Origin: Pseudomonas jinjuensis
GTDB lineage: Bacteria > Pseudomonadota > Gammaproteobacteria > Pseudomonadales > Pseudomonadaceae
Direction: 5' to 3'
Assembly (NCBI RefSeq): GCF_900103845.1
Contig: NZ_FNIJ01000018.1
Span: 62,001-126,000 of the forward strand
DNA: 64,000 bases
The notes below the pieces were generated by a model. The model ran no database searches. It had not been told where the DNA came from and saw nothing but the letters and a program-made list of their open reading frames with translations. Within the stretch, counting starts at the first letter, position 1. Each line of letters begins with the position of its first letter. Below, in pieces: positions 52,746 to 63,184 of this stretch. The position numbers and the translations under genes were made by a program.

Positions 52746-53246
52746 TTAGAGAATCTCCTCGACGCTCTTGCCACGCTTGGCCGCCACGGCTTCAGGGGAC
52801 TGCATGTTCTTCAGGCCCTTGAAGGTCGCGTAAACCACGTTCACCGGGTTGGTGGAGCCGTAGCACTTGGCGAGAACGTTCTGAACACCAGCTACTTCCA
52901 GAACGGCACGCATGGCGCCGCCAGCGATGATGCCGGTACCTTCCGAAGCCGGCTGCATGTACACCTTGGAGGCGCCGTGAGCGGACTTGGTCGGGTACTG
53001 CAGGGTGGTGCCGTTCAGATCAACCTGGATCATGTTGCGGCGAGCAGCTTCCATCGCTTTCTGGATGGCAGCCGGCACTTCACGCGCCTTGCCACGACCG
53101 AAGCCGACACGGCCCTTGCCATCGCCAACCACGGTCAGCGCGGTGAAGGCGAAGATACGGCCACCTTTTACGGTTTTGGCGACGCGGTTAACTTGAACCA
53201 GCTTCTCGATGTAGCCTTCGTCGCGCTTTTGATCGTTATTTGCCAT
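52746..53246 (-). CDS. rpsE: 30S ribosomal protein S5
   Basis: 166 residues with the double-stranded RNA-binding-like domain ([56 protein letters not shown]) and the second domain ending [13 protein letters not shown]5 affects decoding fidelity; the loop around VKGGRIF is where spectinomycin-resistance changes are found in other bacteria, and it looks wild type here. Confidence 0.98.
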   Translation of the reverse strand: MANNDQKRDEGYIEKLVQVNRVAKTVKGGRIFAFTALTVVGDGKGRVGFGRGKAREVPAAIQKAMEAARRNMIQVDLNGTTLQYPTKSAHGASKVYMQPASEGTGIIAGGAMRAVLEVAGVQNVLAKCYGSTNPVNVVYATFKGLKNMQSPEAVAAKRGKSVEEIL

Positions 53247-53249
53247 AAC

Positions 53250-53600
53250 TTAGAACTCCAGACCGCCTTCGCGAGCGGCATCAGCCAGGGCCTTGATACG
53301 GCCGTGGTACTTGAAGCCAGAACGGTCGAACGCCACTTGGGTGACGCCGGCGGCTTTGGCGCGTTCGGCGACCAGTTGACCAACTTTCTTGGCTGCGTCG
53401 ATGTTGCCGGTGGCACCTTCGCGCAGATCCTTGTCCAGGGTCGAGGCGCTGGCCAGGACCTTGCTGCCGTCGGCCGCAATGACCTGGGCATAAATGTGCT
53501 GGGAGGAGCGGTACACGCAAAGGCGTACGGCTTCCAGCTCGCGCATCTTCAGGCGTGCCTTGCGAGCGCGACGCAGACGGGTTTCTTTCTTGACGCTCAT
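53250..53600 (-). CDS. rplR: 50S ribosomal protein L18
   Basis: 116 residues: basic N-terminus [19 protein letters not shown], then [30 protein letters not shown] and the closing [28 protein letters not shown]. It binds 5S rRNA with L5. Ten bases after rplF. Confidence 0.98.
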   Translation of the reverse strand: MSVKKETRLRRARKARLKMRELEAVRLCVYRSSQHIYAQVIAADGSKVLASASTLDKDLREGATGNIDAAKKVGQLVAERAKAAGVTQVAFDRSGFKYHGRIKALADAAREGGLEF

Positions 53601-53610
53601 TTGCTATGCC

Positions 53611-54144
53611 CTACTTCTTCTTGGCTTCTTTACGAAGGACGACTTCGTCGGCGTAACGCACGCCCTTGCCTTTGTACGGCTCCGGCGGACGGAAGTCGCG
53701 GATTTCCGCGGCAACCTGGCCGACCAGCTGCTTGTCGATGCCCTTGATCAGGATATCGGTCTGGCTGGGGGTTTCAGCGACGATGCCGGCAGGCAGTTCG
53801 TAATCAACCGGGTGGGAGAAGCCGAGAGCCAGGGACAGCACTTGGCCTTTGGCCTGCGCCTTGTAACCAACGCCGACCAGCTGGAGCTTGCGCTCGAAGC
53901 CCTGGCTGACGCCGATCACCATGTTGTTGACCAGGGCGCGGGTGGTACCGGCCATGGCACGGGTCTGCTGGTCGCCGTTACGCGCAGCGAAACGCAGCTC
54001 ACCGTTGTCCTGAATGACTTCGACGGACGGGTGGACTTTCAGCTCTAGGGAGCCTTTGGAGCCCTTGACCGAAAGTTCCTGGCCAGCCAGCTTGATTTCA
54101 ACGCCGGCAGGCAGTTTGACGGGGTTCTTAGCAACGCGAGACAT
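53611..54144 (-). CDS. rplF: 50S ribosomal protein L6
   Basis: 177 residues with two related domains, starting [31 protein letters not shown] and ending in the highly conserved [30 protein letters not shown]. It lies near the factor-binding centre of the 50S subunit. Confidence 0.98.
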   Translation of the reverse strand: MSRVAKNPVKLPAGVEIKLAGQELSVKGSKGSLELKVHPSVEVIQDNGELRFAARNGDQQTRAMAGTTRALVNNMVIGVSQGFERKLQLVGVGYKAQAKGQVLSLALGFSHPVDYELPAGIVAETPSQTDILIKGIDKQLVGQVAAEIRDFRPPEPYKGKGVRYADEVVLRKEAKKK

Positions 54145-54155
54145 GCTGATTCCCC

Positions 54156-54548
54156 TTAGAACACAGTGCAGAGCACTTCGCCACCGACACCAGCGGCACG
54201 GGCAGCACGGTCAGTCATCACACCCTTGTTGGTGGAGACGATCGAAACACCCAGACCACCACGAACCTTCGGCAGCTGATCTACGGATTTGTACTGGCGC
54301 AGGCCAGGACGGCTGATTCGCTTCACTTCCTCGATGACAGGCTTGCCTTCGAAGTACTTCAGCTCGATGGACAGCAGAGGCTTGGCCTCGGCGCTGACTT
54401 GGAAATCCGCAATGTAGCCTTCGTCCTTGAGGACTTTGGCGACTGCCGCTTTCAGCTTGGAAGACGGCATGCTCACGACGGTCTTCTCAGCCATCTGGGC
54501 ATTACGGATGCGAGTTAGCATGTCTGCTAACGGGTCCTGCATACTCAT
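54156..54548 (-). CDS. rpsH: 30S ribosomal protein S8
   Basis: 130 residues, [33 protein letters not shown]...[53 protein letters not shown]. In E. coli S8 represses the spc operon. Here a 187-base gap with its own hairpin and promoter separates it from rpsN. Confidence 0.98.
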   Translation of the reverse strand: MSMQDPLADMLTRIRNAQMAEKTVVSMPSSKLKAAVAKVLKDEGYIADFQVSAEAKPLLSIELKYFEGKPVIEEVKRISRPGLRQYKSVDQLPKVRGGLGVSIVSTNKGVMTDRAARAAGVGGEVLCTVF

Positions 54549-54641
54549 GGGCTTAATGCTCCTGATACAAAAGATAAGCCTTCAACTTCACTCGCCCACA
54601 AAACACCAGGCGACATAAACCCAGGCTCAGGGGAGCCGGGT

Positions 54642-54687
54642 ATTCTAGAGATCGCTCAAAAACGAATCAAGCCCCATTCGGGGCTTG
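54642..54687 (-). promoter_or_regulatory. Hairpin plus sigma-70 promoter before rpsH
   Basis: A perfect 8-bp hairpin (CAAGCCCC/GGGGCTTG, 54668-54687) overlaps TTGATT (54665-54670); a 17-base spacer leads to TAGAAT (54642-54647). The layout matches the module before rpsM. ATTCGTTTTT after the stem also allows partial termination. Confidence 0.6.
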
Positions 54688-54735
54688 ACACGAGATCGCG
54701 ATCAACGGAGCCATCGCTGGCTCCGTTTCCGGGAC

Positions 54736-55041
54736 TTACCAGCTGGCCTTGACCAGACCCGGTACGTCACCGCGCATCGCAGCTTCACGCAGCTTGTTAC
54801 GGCTGAGGCCGAACTTGCGGTAGAAGCCGTGCGGACGACCGGTCAGACGGCAACGGTTACGCAGGCGGCTGGCGCTCGCGTCACGCGGTTGCTTCTGCAG
54901 GGCGACCTGGGCGTTCCAACGCTCTTCCGCAGTGGAGTTCGGGCTAGCGATGATCGCTTTCAGCTCGGCACGCTTCTTGGCGTACTTGGCTACCGTCAGC
55001 TGACGCTTCAGCTCACGGTTTTTCATGCTCTCTTTTGCCAT
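54736..55041 (-). CDS. rpsN: 30S ribosomal protein S14
   Basis: 101 residues starting [31 protein letters not shown] and ending [41 protein letters not shown]. It is the long zinc-independent form. The frame extends upstream into rplE, but the ATG at 55041 matches family starts. Confidence 0.98.
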   Translation of the reverse strand: MAKESMKNRELKRQLTVAKYAKKRAELKAIIASPNSTAEERWNAQVALQKQPRDASASRLRNRCRLTGRPHGFYRKFGLSRNKLREAAMRGDVPGLVKASW

Positions 55042-55054
55042 GTTCCTACTCCAA

Positions 55055-55594
55055 TCAGTTGCGGAACGGGAAGTTGAAAGCGCGCAGCAGAGCGCGGCCT
55101 TCATCATCCGAACGGGCGGTGGTGGTCAGGGTGATATCCATACCGCGGAGAGCATCGATCTTGTCGTAGTCGATTTCCGGGAAGATGATCTGCTCTTTCA
55201 CGCCCATGCTGTAGTTGCCGCGACCGTCGAAGGACTTGGCATTCAGGCCGCGGAAGTCACGCACGCGCGGCAGGGAGATGGACAGCAGACGATCCAGGAA
55301 CTCGTACATACGGTCGCCACGAAGGGTGACCTTGACGCCGATCGGCCAGCCTTCACGGATCTTGAAACCGGCGATGGACTTACGAGCGTAAGTCACGACC
55401 GGCTTCTGGCCCGCGATCTTCTCGAGATCGGCAACCGCGCTCTCGATGACCTTCTTGTCGCCGACAGCTTCGCCCAGACCCATGTTCAGGGTGATTTTGG
55501 TAACGCGCGGAACTTCCATCACGTTCGCCAGCTGAAGCTCTTGCTTCAGCTTGGGAGCGATTTCCTTCCGATAAATTTCTTTCAATCGTGCCAT
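55055..55594 (-). CDS. rplE: 50S ribosomal protein L5
   Basis: 179 residues, [48 protein letters not shown]...[51 protein letters not shown]. It binds 5S rRNA and forms the central protuberance. All regions are intact. Confidence 0.98.
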   Translation of the reverse strand: MARLKEIYRKEIAPKLKQELQLANVMEVPRVTKITLNMGLGEAVGDKKVIESAVADLEKIAGQKPVVTYARKSIAGFKIREGWPIGVKVTLRGDRMYEFLDRLLSISLPRVRDFRGLNAKSFDGRGNYSMGVKEQIIFPEIDYDKIDALRGMDITLTTTARSDDEGRALLRAFNFPFRN

Positions 55595-55613
55595 GGTGAT
55601 CTACCTAGCTCCC

Positions 55614-55928
55614 TCAAGCCTGAACCGGTTTCTGGGTCGACTTGAAGACACGAATTTTCTTACCGTCTTCTACCTTGAAGCCAACGCGGTCAGCCTTGCT
55701 GGTTTCCGGGTTGAAGATGGCGACGTTGGAGACGTGCAGAGGCGCCTCCTTCTCGACGATACCGCCTTGCTGGTTGAGCATGGGGTTGGGCTTGGTGTGG
55801 CGCTTGATCAGGTTCACGCCGCCAACGACCAGACGGTCGTCAGCGAGAACTTTCAGCACCTTGCCACGCTTGCCCTTGTCCTTGCCGGCAATGACGATTA
55901 CTTCGTCGTCACGACGAATCTTTTGCAT
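55614..55928 (-). CDS. rplX: 50S ribosomal protein L24
   Basis: 104 residues with a KOW motif ([44 protein letters not shown]) and the [25 protein letters not shown] end. It begins 50S assembly at the 5' end of 23S rRNA. 12 bases after rplN. Confidence 0.98.
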   Translation of the reverse strand: MQKIRRDDEVIVIAGKDKGKRGKVLKVLADDRLVVGGVNLIKRHTKPNPMLNQQGGIVEKEAPLHVSNVAIFNPETSKADRVGFKVEDGKKIRVFKSTQKPVQA

Positions 55929-55940
55929 GTCGGCTACTCC

Positions 55941-56309
55941 TTACAGCACTTCAGGGGCGAGCGAGACGATCTTCATGAACTTCTCGGTACGAAGTTCACG
56001 AGTCACTGGCCCGAAGATACGGGTGCCGATGGGCTCCTGCTTGTTGTTCAGCAGGACAGCGGCATTGCCGTCGAAGCGGATGATGGAACCGTCGGTACGA
56101 CGCACACCGTGCTTGGTGCGGACGACCACAGCGGTCATGACCTGGCCTTTCTTGACCTTGCCACGCGGAATCGCTTCCTTGACGGTGACCTTGATGATGT
56201 CGCCGATGCCGGCGTAACGGCGGTGGGAACCGCCGAGCACCTTGATGCACATCACGCGACGCGCGCCGCTGTTGTCAGCGACATCGAGCATGGATTGAGT
56301 CTGAATCAT
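55941..56309 (-). CDS. rplN: 50S ribosomal protein L14
   Basis: 122 residues, [66 protein letters not shown]...[26 protein letters not shown], the standard L14 length and ends. First gene of the classical spc set; 23 bases after rpsQ with no clear terminator between. Confidence 0.98.
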
Positions 56310-56332
56310 AATCTATCTCCGACCCTTAGTCC

Positions 56333-56599
56333 TTAGACTTCCACCGCGCGCTCAACGACGTCAACCAGGGTCCAGGCCTTGGTCTTGGCCAGCGGACGGG
56401 TCTCGCGAATGGTGACCAGGTCACCAATGCGGCACTGATTGGATTCGTCGTGGGCGTGCAGTTTGGTCGAACGCTTCACGTATTTGCCGTAGATCGGGTG
56501 CTTGACGCGACGCTCGATCAGAACGGTGATGGTCTTGTCCATCTTGTCGCTGACGACGCGGCCGGTCAGCGTACGGACGGTTTTCTGAGCTTCAGCCAT
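56333..56599 (-). CDS. rpsQ: 30S ribosomal protein S17
   Basis: 88 residues from [55 protein letters not shown], an OB-fold protein. A start two codons upstream is possible but less likely. Last gene of the classical S10 operon, 2 bases after rpmC. Confidence 0.98.
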   Translation of the reverse strand: MAEAQKTVRTLTGRVVSDKMDKTITVLIERRVKHPIYGKYVKRSTKLHAHDESNQCRIGDLVTIRETRPLAKTKAWTLVDVVERAVEV

Positions 56600-56601
56600 G
56601 A

Positions 56602-56793
56602 TCACTTACCTGCTTGCTGGTTGAGCACAGTTTTAACGCGAGCGATGTCGCGCTTCACTTGCGAGAGCAGGTGAGACTGCCCCAACTGGCCAGTTGCTTT
56701 CTGCATGCGCAGATTGAACTGGTCGCGCAGCAGGCCGAGCAGTTGCTCGTTCAGCTGCTCAACGGATTTTTCACGAAGTTCATTCGCTTTCAT
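56602..56793 (-). CDS. rpmC: 50S ribosomal protein L29
   Basis: A 63-residue helical protein, [60 protein letters not shown]. Its start codon shares a base with the rplP stop codon, so translation is coupled. It lies at the exit tunnel and binds SRP and trigger factor with L23. Confidence 0.97.
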
Positions 56794-57206
56794 CACATCA
56801 CCGTCCGCTTAACAAAGGAGGTGGCGAGCGGCAGCTTTGCAGCAGCCAGGGCGAATGCCTCACGCGCCAGCTCTTCGGAAACACCCTCGATCTCGTACAG
56901 GACCTTGCCCGGTTGAATCTGGGCTACCCAGTACTCGACGCCACCCTTACCTTTACCCATACGAACTTCGAGGGGCTTCTTGGTAACCGGCTTGTCGGGG
57001 AATACGCGGATCCAGATCTTGCCGCCACGCTTGACGTGACGGGTCAGCGCACGACGCGCGGACTCGATCTGACGTGCGGTGAGACGGCCACGGCTGGTTG
57101 CCTTGAGGGCGAACTCGCCGAAGCTGACTTTGGAACCGCGATGAGCCAGGCCACGGTTGTGACCGGTCATTTGCTTGCGGAACTTCGTACGCTTGGGTTG
57201 CAGCAT
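56793..57206 (-). CDS. rplP: 50S ribosomal protein L16
   Basis: 137 residues, [88 protein letters not shown]. Arg and Met of the RMGKGKG motif contact the peptidyl transferase region. Normal length. Confidence 0.98.
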
Positions 57207-57217
57207 TTGCGTACTCC

Positions 57218-57904
57218 TTACTTAGCAGCTTTTTTACGAGGAGCGGGCGCTACCGGCTTCAGCTCTTCCTGGCGGCCACCAATGACCTCGCCCTTGAAGA
57301 TCCAAACCTTCACACCGATCACACCGTAGGTGGTGTGCGCTTCGTAGGTTGCGTAGTCGATGTCGGCACGCAGGGTGTGCAGGGGCACACGACCTTCGCG
57401 ATACCACTCGGTACGAGCGATTTCAGCGCCACCCAGACGACCACTCACCTGGATCTTGATGCCCTTGGCACCAATGCGCATGGCGTTCTGTACAGCGCGC
57501 TTCATCGCGCGACGGAACATGACGCGACGCTCCAGCTGCTGAGCTACGCTCTGCGCAACCAGCATGCCATCGAGCTCCGGCTTGCGGATTTCCTCGATGT
57601 TGATGTGCACAGGCACACCCATTTGCTTGGTCAGGTCCTGACGCAGCTTCTCAACATCTTCACCTTTCTTGCCGATCACGATACCGGGACGGGCGGTGTG
57701 GATGGTGATGCGTGCAGTCTGAGCCGGACGATGGATATCGATACGGCTTACGGACGCGCTTTTTAGTTTGTCTTGGAGGTACTCACGCACCTTCAGGTCG
57801 GCGAACAGATAATCGGCGTAAGTGCGCTTATCTGCGTACCAAACGGAGGTGTGCTCCTTGACGATGCCCAGGCGAATGCCATTGGGATGTACTTTCTGAC
57901 CCAT
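57218..57904 (-). CDS. rpsC: 30S ribosomal protein S3
   Basis: 228 residues starting [26 protein letters not shown]; the open frame extends nine codons further but this ATG is the family start. It has a KH domain with [19 protein letters not shown] (GxxG loop) and the C-terminal S3 domain ([68 protein letters not shown]). It forms part of the mRNA entry helicase. Confidence 0.98.
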   Translation of the reverse strand: MGQKVHPNGIRLGIVKEHTSVWYADKRTYADYLFADLKVREYLQDKLKSASVSRIDIHRPAQTARITIHTARPGIVIGKKGEDVEKLRQDLTKQMGVPVHINIEEIRKPELDGMLVAQSVAQQLERRVMFRRAMKRAVQNAMRIGAKGIKIQVSGRLGGAEIARTEWYREGRVPLHTLRADIDYATYEAHTTYGVIGVKVWIFKGEVIGGRQEELKPVAPAPRKKAAK

Positions 57905-57917
57905 CTGATCGACTCCG

Positions 57918-58250
57918 TTACTTGTCCGCAACCTTGACCGTGATATGGCAAGACCGCTTCACGATGCGATCAGCACGGCCTTTGGCGCGAGGCATGATGC
58001 GCTTGAGCGAACGACCTTCGTTGACGAAGACGGTGGAGACCTTAAGGTCATCCACATCGGCGCCTTCGTTGTGCTCAGCGTTGGCCACAGCCGACTCCAG
58101 CACTTTCTTCATGATCTCGGCGGCTTTCTTGTTGCTGAAAGCCAGGAGGTTGAGCGCTTCGCCCACCTTCTTCCCGCGGATCTGGTCGGCGACCAAGCGG
58201 GCTTTCTGGGCGGAGATACGAGCGCCCGACAGCTTAGCGGCTACTTCCAT
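57918..58250 (-). CDS. rplV: 50S ribosomal protein L22
   Basis: 110 residues, [61 protein letters not shown]. The tunnel-lining hairpin ([24 protein letters not shown]) has no visible deletion of the type linked to macrolide resistance. Confidence 0.98.
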   Translation of the reverse strand: MEVAAKLSGARISAQKARLVADQIRGKKVGEALNLLAFSNKKAAEIMKKVLESAVANAEHNEGADVDDLKVSTVFVNEGRSLKRIMPRAKGRADRIVKRSCHITVKVADK

Positions 58251-58262
58251 CTTCCTTACCCC

Positions 58263-58538
58263 TTAACGCTTGGCTTTCTTGTCCGCAGCGTGCCCACGAT
58301 AGGTGCGGGTAGCAGCGAACTCGCCGAGTTTGTGACCGACCATGTCTTCGTTGACCAGAACCGGCACGTGTTGACGGCCATTGTGGACAGCGATGGTCAG
58401 ACCAACCATATGCGGCAGAATCATCGAACGGCGCGACCAGGTCTTGATCGGCTTGCGGTCGTTCTTTTCCACCGCCACTTCGACCTTCTTCAGCAGGTGA
58501 AGATCGATAAAAGGACCTTTTTTCAGAGAACGCGGCAC
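58263..58538 (-). CDS. rpsS: 30S ribosomal protein S19
   Basis: 91 residues, [83 protein letters not shown], the standard S19 sequence. Works with S13 at the 30S head. 12-16 bases from rplV and rplB. Confidence 0.98.
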
Positions 58539-58554
58539 AGTCGTATCCCTCTAT

Positions 58555-59376
58555 TTACTTGCGGCGACGGACGATCATGTTATCGGTACGCTTGTTCGCA
58601 CGAGTCTTCTTACCCTTGGTCTGAAGACCCCACGGCGATACCGGATGACGACCAGCAGAGGTACGACCTTCACCACCACCATGCGGGTGGTCGACCGGGT
58701 TCATGGCAACACCACGAACGGTCGGGCGAACGCCACGCCAGCGCTTGGCACCAGCTTTACCCAGCGAACGCAGGCTGTGCTCGGAGTTCGAGACTTCACC
58801 CAGGGTCGCGCGGCAGTCAGCCAGGACCTTGCGCATTTCGCCGGAGCGAAGACGCAGGGTTACGTACGCACCTTCACGCGCGACCAGCTGGGCGGAAGCA
58901 CCAGCGGAACGAGCGATCTGAGCGCCTTTGCCCGGCTTCAGTTCGATACCGTGAACGGTGCTACCAACCGGAATGTTGCGCAGCGGCATGTTGTTGCCAG
59001 CCTTGATCGGCGCACCGATACCGGAAATCAGCTGATCGCCGGCTACCACGCCTTTCGGGGCGATGATGTAGCGACGCTCGCCGTCCGCGTATTTCAGCAG
59101 AGCGATGTGAGCAGTACGGTTCGGATCGTATTCAACGCGCTCGACGATGGCAGGAATGCCATCCTTGTTGCGGCGGAAGTCGACCAGACGATAGTGCTGC
59201 TTGTGACCACCACCGATATGACGGGTGGTGATACGACCGTTGTTGTTACGGCCGCCAGACTTGGATTTCTTCTCGAGCAGCGGTGCGTAGGGAGCGCCTT
59301 TGTGCAGCTCCTGATTCACCACTTTCACGACAAAGCGACGACCAGCGGAAGTCGGTTTGCACTTAACGATTGCCAT
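58555..59376 (-). CDS. rplB: 50S ribosomal protein L2
   Basis: 273 residues, [76 protein letters not shown]. The near-C-terminal [25 protein letters not shown] loop, which includes the conserved His important for peptidyl transfer, is intact. Confidence 0.98.
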   Translation of the reverse strand: MAIVKCKPTSAGRRFVVKVVNQELHKGAPYAPLLEKKSKSGGRNNNGRITTRHIGGGHKQHYRLVDFRRNKDGIPAIVERVEYDPNRTAHIALLKYADGERRYIIAPKGVVAGDQLISGIGAPIKAGNNMPLRNIPVGSTVHGIELKPGKGAQIARSAGASAQLVAREGAYVTLRLRSGEMRKVLADCRATLGEVSNSEHSLRSLGKAGAKRWRGVRPTVRGVAMNPVDHPHGGGEGRTSAGRHPVSPWGLQTKGKKTRANKRTDNMIVRRRK

Positions 59377-59387
59377 GATGCACCCCT

Positions 59388-59687
59388 TTACTCAGCGCCA
59401 GCTGCGAAATCGAGATCTTGGCCCGGCTGGAGAGCGATGTACGCCTTTTTCCAGTCGTTGCGCTTGCCCAGGCCGCGAGCGGTACGCTTGGTCTTGCCCT
59501 GAACGTTCAGGGTGGTGACGCGACGAACCTTCACGCCGAACAGGCTTTCTACGGCCTTCTTGATTTCCAGCTTGGTTGCATCAGTGGCAACCTTGAAGAC
59601 GAATTGGCCCTTGCTGTCCGCGAGACCGGTAGCTTTCTCGGAGATGTGCGGACCAAGCAGCACTTTGAATACGCGTTCCTGGTTCAT
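59388..59687 (-). CDS. rplW: 50S ribosomal protein L23
   Basis: 99 residues, [94 protein letters not shown]. It overlaps the rplD stop codon by 4 bases and docks trigger factor and SRP at the tunnel exit. Confidence 0.98.
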   Translation of the reverse strand: MNQERVFKVLLGPHISEKATGLADSKGQFVFKVATDATKLEIKKAVESLFGVKVRRVTTLNVQGKTKRTARGLGKRNDWKKAYIALQPGQDLDFAAGAE

Positions 59688-60286
59688 CCCAGCAGCTCCT
59701 CGAACTTCTTCACGGCGGACACGGTGACCAGCACCTTGTCGTAGGCGATCAGGCTGACCGGGTCGGAACCCTGGACGTCGCGTACGTCGACGTGCGCCAG
59801 GTTGCGCGCAGCCAGGTACAGGTTTTCGTCAACGCCATCGGTAACGATCAGCACGTCTTTCAGACCCAGGGTGTCCAGCTTGCTGACCAGGCCCTTGGTC
59901 TTCGGTGCGTCTACGCCGAAATCGGCGACAACGACCAGACGCTCCAGACGAACCAGCTCGGAGAGGATGGAGCGCAGAGCAGCGCGATACATCTTCTTGT
60001 TGAGCTTCTGGGAGTGATCCTGCGGCTTGGCGGCGAAGGTAGTACCGCCCCCACGCCAGATGGGGCTGCGGATGGTGCCAGCGCGAGCACGACCGGTGCC
60101 CTTCTGACGCCACGGCTTCTTGCCACCACCAGAGACTTCGGAACGAGTCTTCTGAGCACGGGTGCCCTGACGACCGCCAGCCATGTAGGCGACGACAGCC
60201 TGGTGAACCAGAGTCTCGTTGAATTCGCTGCCAAAGGTACGCTCGGAGACTTCGATAGCCTGAGCGCCATTTACATTCAATTGCAT
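59684..60286 (-). CDS. rplD: 50S ribosomal protein L4
   Basis: 200 residues. The tunnel loop ([63 protein letters not shown]) is complete and wild type in pattern. In E. coli L4 represses the S10 operon by attenuation in the rpsJ leader and by RNase E effects. Confidence 0.98.
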   Translation of the reverse strand: MQLNVNGAQAIEVSERTFGSEFNETLVHQAVVAYMAGGRQGTRAQKTRSEVSGGGKKPWRQKGTGRARAGTIRSPIWRGGGTTFAAKPQDHSQKLNKKMYRAALRSILSELVRLERLVVVADFGVDAPKTKGLVSKLDTLGLKDVLIVTDGVDENLYLAARNLAHVDVRDVQGSDPVSLIAYDKVLVTVSAVKKFEELLG

Positions 60287-60300
60287 CTCAGCTTCCCCTC

Positions 60301-60936
60301 TTAACCGCGAGCCTTGGCCGCCGGACGCACGAGCACGTCACCGCCGGTGGCGCCAGGAACGGCACCCTTGACCAGAAGCAGGTTGCGTTCGGCATCGACA
60401 CGCACGATCTCGAGAGACTGAACGGTTACGCGCTCAGCACCCATGTGACCGGACATCTTCTTGCCTTTGAATACACGACCCGGGGTCTGGCACTGACCGA
60501 TGGAGCCCGGAACGCGGTGGGAAACGGAGTTACCGTGGGTATTGTCCTGACCACGGAAGTTCCAGCGCTTGATGGTACCGGCATAGCCTTTACCCTTGGA
60601 CTCACCGGTCACGTCGACCAGTTGACCAGCCTGGAACAGCTCGACGGTGATCGCATCACCAGCGGCATACTGCTCTTCGCCCAGACGGAACTCCCACACG
60701 CCGCGACCGGCGGCGACATTCGCCTTGGCAAAGTGACCGGCTTGCGCCTTGGTCACGCGAGAGGCACGACGCTCGCCAACAGTTACTTGAACTGCGCGGT
60801 AGCCATCGCTTTCTTCGCTTTTGAATTGGGTGACGCGATTCGGCTCGACCTCGATGACCGTAACCGGAATAGAGACACCATCTTCGGTGAAAATGCGGGT
60901 CATGCCGCACTTACGACCGACAACACCAATTGTCAT
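60301..60936 (-). CDS. rplC: 50S ribosomal protein L3
   Basis: 211 residues from [33 protein letters not shown]; an in-frame start 11 codons upstream is not conserved. The central loop [54 protein letters not shown], which contains the Gln methylated by PrmB in E. coli, is intact. 82 bases after rpsJ. Confidence 0.98.
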   Translation of the reverse strand: MTIGVVGRKCGMTRIFTEDGVSIPVTVIEVEPNRVTQFKSEESDGYRAVQVTVGERRASRVTKAQAGHFAKANVAAGRGVWEFRLGEEQYAAGDAITVELFQAGQLVDVTGESKGKGYAGTIKRWNFRGQDNTHGNSVSHRVPGSIGQCQTPGRVFKGKKMSGHMGAERVTVQSLEIVRVDAERNLLLVKGAVPGATGGDVLVRPAAKARG

Positions 60937-61018
60937 GTTATGAACCTCTTTAGTGTACGGGGCTTTCACCCGCTATGGCCGCCCATTTCAGAGCGTTACA
61001 CGACCAATGCCGAGGGCA

Positions 61019-61330
61019 TTAGCCGAGGCTGATCTGTACTTCGACGCCAGCAGCAAGGTCGAGCTTCATCAGCGCGTCGACGGTTTTGTCGGTCGGCTGA
61101 ACGATGTCGAGAACACGCTTGTGAGTACGAATTTCGTACTGATCACGAGCATCCTTGTTGACGTGCGGGGAAATCAGCACGGTGTAACGTTCCTTGCGGG
61201 TCGGCAGAGGAATCGGACCACGCACCTGAGCGCCAGTACGTTTCGCGGTTTCCACGATTTCCTGGGTGGATTGGTCGATCAGGCGATGGTCAAAAGCCTT
61301 CAACCGAATACGGATTTGTTGATTTTGCAT
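61019..61330 (-). CDS. rpsJ: 30S ribosomal protein S10 (NusE)
   Basis: 103 residues, [103 protein letters not shown]. First gene of the S10 operon, with its own consensus promoter 63 bases upstream. Also a subunit of the NusB-S10 antitermination complex. Confidence 0.98.
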   Translation of the reverse strand: MQNQQIRIRLKAFDHRLIDQSTQEIVETAKRTGAQVRGPIPLPTRKERYTVLISPHVNKDARDQYEIRTHKRVLDIVQPTDKTVDALMKLDLAAGVEVQISLG

Positions 61331-61393
61331 TTGACCTCAGACTCCAAGTTGCCATTCCCAACGGACGGACTCCGCCCGTTAAAAGGAGGCGCA

Positions 61394-61422
61394 ATTGTAC
61401 GGATGCCCCCCGGGGGTGTCAA
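61394..61422 (-). promoter_or_regulatory. S10 operon sigma-70 promoter
   Basis: Minus-strand TTGACA (61417-61422), a 17-base spacer and TACAAT (61394-61399). The spacer contains CCCCCGGGGGG. This near-consensus promoter, placed after the tuf terminator, should drive rpsJ onward. Confidence 0.85.
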
Positions 61423-61441
61423 TATTTGATCAATGAAACGA

Positions 61442-61467
61442 AAAAGGGGGCCCGAAGGCCCCCTTTT
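61442..61467 (-). terminator. tuf terminator
   Basis: A perfect 11-bp stem (AAAAGGGGGCC / GGCCCCCTTTT) with a 4-base tetraloop (TTCG on the minus strand) followed by TTTTTCGTTTC. It lies 21 bases past the tuf stop codon and insulates tuf from rpsJ. Confidence 0.92.
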
Positions 61468-61488
61468 CCTAATGCGCTAGATCAACGA

Positions 61489-62682
61489 TTACTCGACGAT
61501 CTTGGCAACCACGCCGGCGCCAACGGTACGGCCGCCTTCGCGAATCGCGAAGCGCAGACCTTCTTCCATGGCGATCGGAGCGATCAGGGTGACAACCATT
61601 TTCACGTTGTCGCCCGGCATTACCATCTCGACGCCTTCCGGCAGTTCGCAGTTACCGGTCACGTCAGTGGTACGGAAGTAGAACTGCGGACGGTAGCCCT
61701 TGAAGAACGGGGTGTGACGACCACCTTCTTCCTTGGACAGCACGTACACTTCGCACTCGAACTTGGTGTGCGGCTTGATGGTGCCCGGCTTGGCCAGAAC
61801 CTGGCCACGCTCTACGTCTTCACGCTTGGTGCCGCGCAGCAGGACGCCGACGTTCTCACCGGCACGACCTTCGTCGAGCAGCTTGCGGAACATCTCAACG
61901 CCGGTGCAGGTGGTCTTGGTGGTCGCGCGAATGCCGACGATCTCGACTTCTTCCTGAACCTTGATGATGCCGCGCTCGACACGACCGGTCACCACGGTGC
62001 CGCGGCCGGAGATCGAGAACACGTCTTCGATCGGCATCAGGAACGGCTGGTCGATGGCACGAACCGGCTCGGGGATGTAGGAGTCCAGGGTTTCGACCAG
62101 CTTGCGCACGGCGGAAACGCCCATCTCGTTGTCGTCCTGGCCGTTCAGGGCCATCAGAGCGGAACCAATGACGATCGGGGTGTCATCACCCGGGAAGTCG
62201 TAGGTGCTCAGCAGGTCGCGAACTTCCATCTCGACCAGCTCCAGCAGCTCGGCGTCATCAACCATGTCGGCCTTGTTCAGGAACACGACGATGTAGGGAA
62301 CGCCTACCTGACGGGACAGCAGGATGTGCTCGCGGGTCTGCGGCATGGGGCCGTCGGCAGCCGAGCAAACCAGGATCGCGCCGTCCATCTGGGCAGCACC
62401 GGTGATCATGTTCTTCACGTAGTCGGCGTGACCCGGGCAGTCTACGTGAGCGTAGTGGCGTACCGGCGAGTCGTATTCAACGTGAGAGGTGTTGATGGTG
62501 ATACCACGAGCCTTCTCTTCCGGCGCGTTGTCGATCTGGTCGAAAGCGCGAGCCGAACCACCCCAGGTCTCGGAGCAGACTTTGGTCAGGGCAGCGGTCA
62601 GAGTGGTTTTACCGTGGTCAACGTGACCGATAGTGCCGACGTTGACGTGCGGCTTGTTACGTTCAAACTTTTCTTTAGCCAT
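61489..62682 (-). CDS. tuf: Elongation factor Tu
   Basis: A 397-residue GTPase that brings aminoacyl-tRNA to the ribosome. GTPase motifs: [13 protein letters not shown] (G1, about 18-30), [12 protein letters not shown] (G2), DCPGHADY (G3), NKADMVDD (G4) and GSAL (G5); the C-terminal domains ([32 protein letters not shown]) are complete. The upstream neighbours are tRNA-Thr, Gly and Tyr (the tufB context) but the downstream neighbour is rpsJ (the tufA context). So tufA or tufB cannot be chosen; see findings. Confidence 0.98.
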   Translation of the reverse strand: MAKEKFERNKPHVNVGTIGHVDHGKTTLTAALTKVCSETWGGSARAFDQIDNAPEEKARGITINTSHVEYDSPVRHYAHVDCPGHADYVKNMITGAAQMDGAILVCSAADGPMPQTREHILLSRQVGVPYIVVFLNKADMVDDAELLELVEMEVRDLLSTYDFPGDDTPIVIGSALMALNGQDDNEMGVSAVRKLVETLDSYIPEPVRAIDQPFLMPIEDVFSISGRGTVVTGRVERGIIKVQEEVEIVGIRATTKTTCTGVEMFRKLLDEGRAGENVGVLLRGTKREDVERGQVLAKPGTIKPHTKFECEVYVLSKEEGGRHTPFFKGYRPQFYFRTTDVTGNCELPEGVEMVMPGDNVKMVVTLIAPIAMEEGLRFAIREGGRTVGAGVVAKIVE

Positions 62683-62766
62683 CTTGACCGTCTCCCACCT
62701 GGAATTGAGAAAGCCACACCACCATTAAAATAATGGGCAGATATTTTCATATCTGCCCATTAATAA

Positions 62767-62842
62767 TGGAGCTCATGAGCGGATTTGAACCGCTGACCTC
62801 ACCCTTACCAAGGGTGTGCTCTACCAGCTGAGCTACATGAGC
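62767..62842 (-). tRNA. tRNA-Thr (GGT)
   Basis: A 76-base cloverleaf including the encoded CCA. Acceptor arms GCTCATG/CATGAGC pair perfectly, the T arm contains GGTTCAAATCC and the anticodon loop TTGGTAA gives GGT. It is followed 84 bases later by tuf. Confidence 0.97.
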
Positions 62843-62860
62843 AAACATAAGCAGAAAGCC

Positions 62861-62934
<74 letters not shown>

Positions 62935-62959
62935 GGAGCCTGACGCTCACGCTTGAAAC

Positions 62960-63044
<85 letters not shown>

Positions 63045-63056
63045 GAGTGAGGCGGC

Positions 63057-63084
63057 ATTCTACAGCCTACCTCTGCGCTGTCAA
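63057..63084 (-). promoter_or_regulatory. tRNA-Tyr-Gly-Thr-tuf promoter
   Basis: Minus-strand TTGACA (63079-63084), 16-base spacer, TAGAAT (63057-63062), then a GC-rich GCCGCC discriminator as expected for a stringently controlled stable RNA promoter. It lies 12 bases before the tRNA-Tyr 5' end. Confidence 0.85.
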
Positions 63085-63100
63085 GAGTTTTCTCTTAAAA

Positions 63101-63116
63101 AACCTTAACTTAGGTT
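63101..63116 (-). terminator. Weak terminator after the SPOR gene
   Basis: AACCT...AGGTT stem (5-6 bp) followed by TTTTTT on the minus strand, 68 bases after the SPOR gene. The stem is short, so read-through is likely. Confidence 0.45.
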
Positions 63117-63184
63117 TCGACAGCTGCTTTGCAGGCTTTTGCCTTTCGGGCTACCCCTGCGAAGCGGGCGCCATTCTATTCAAG

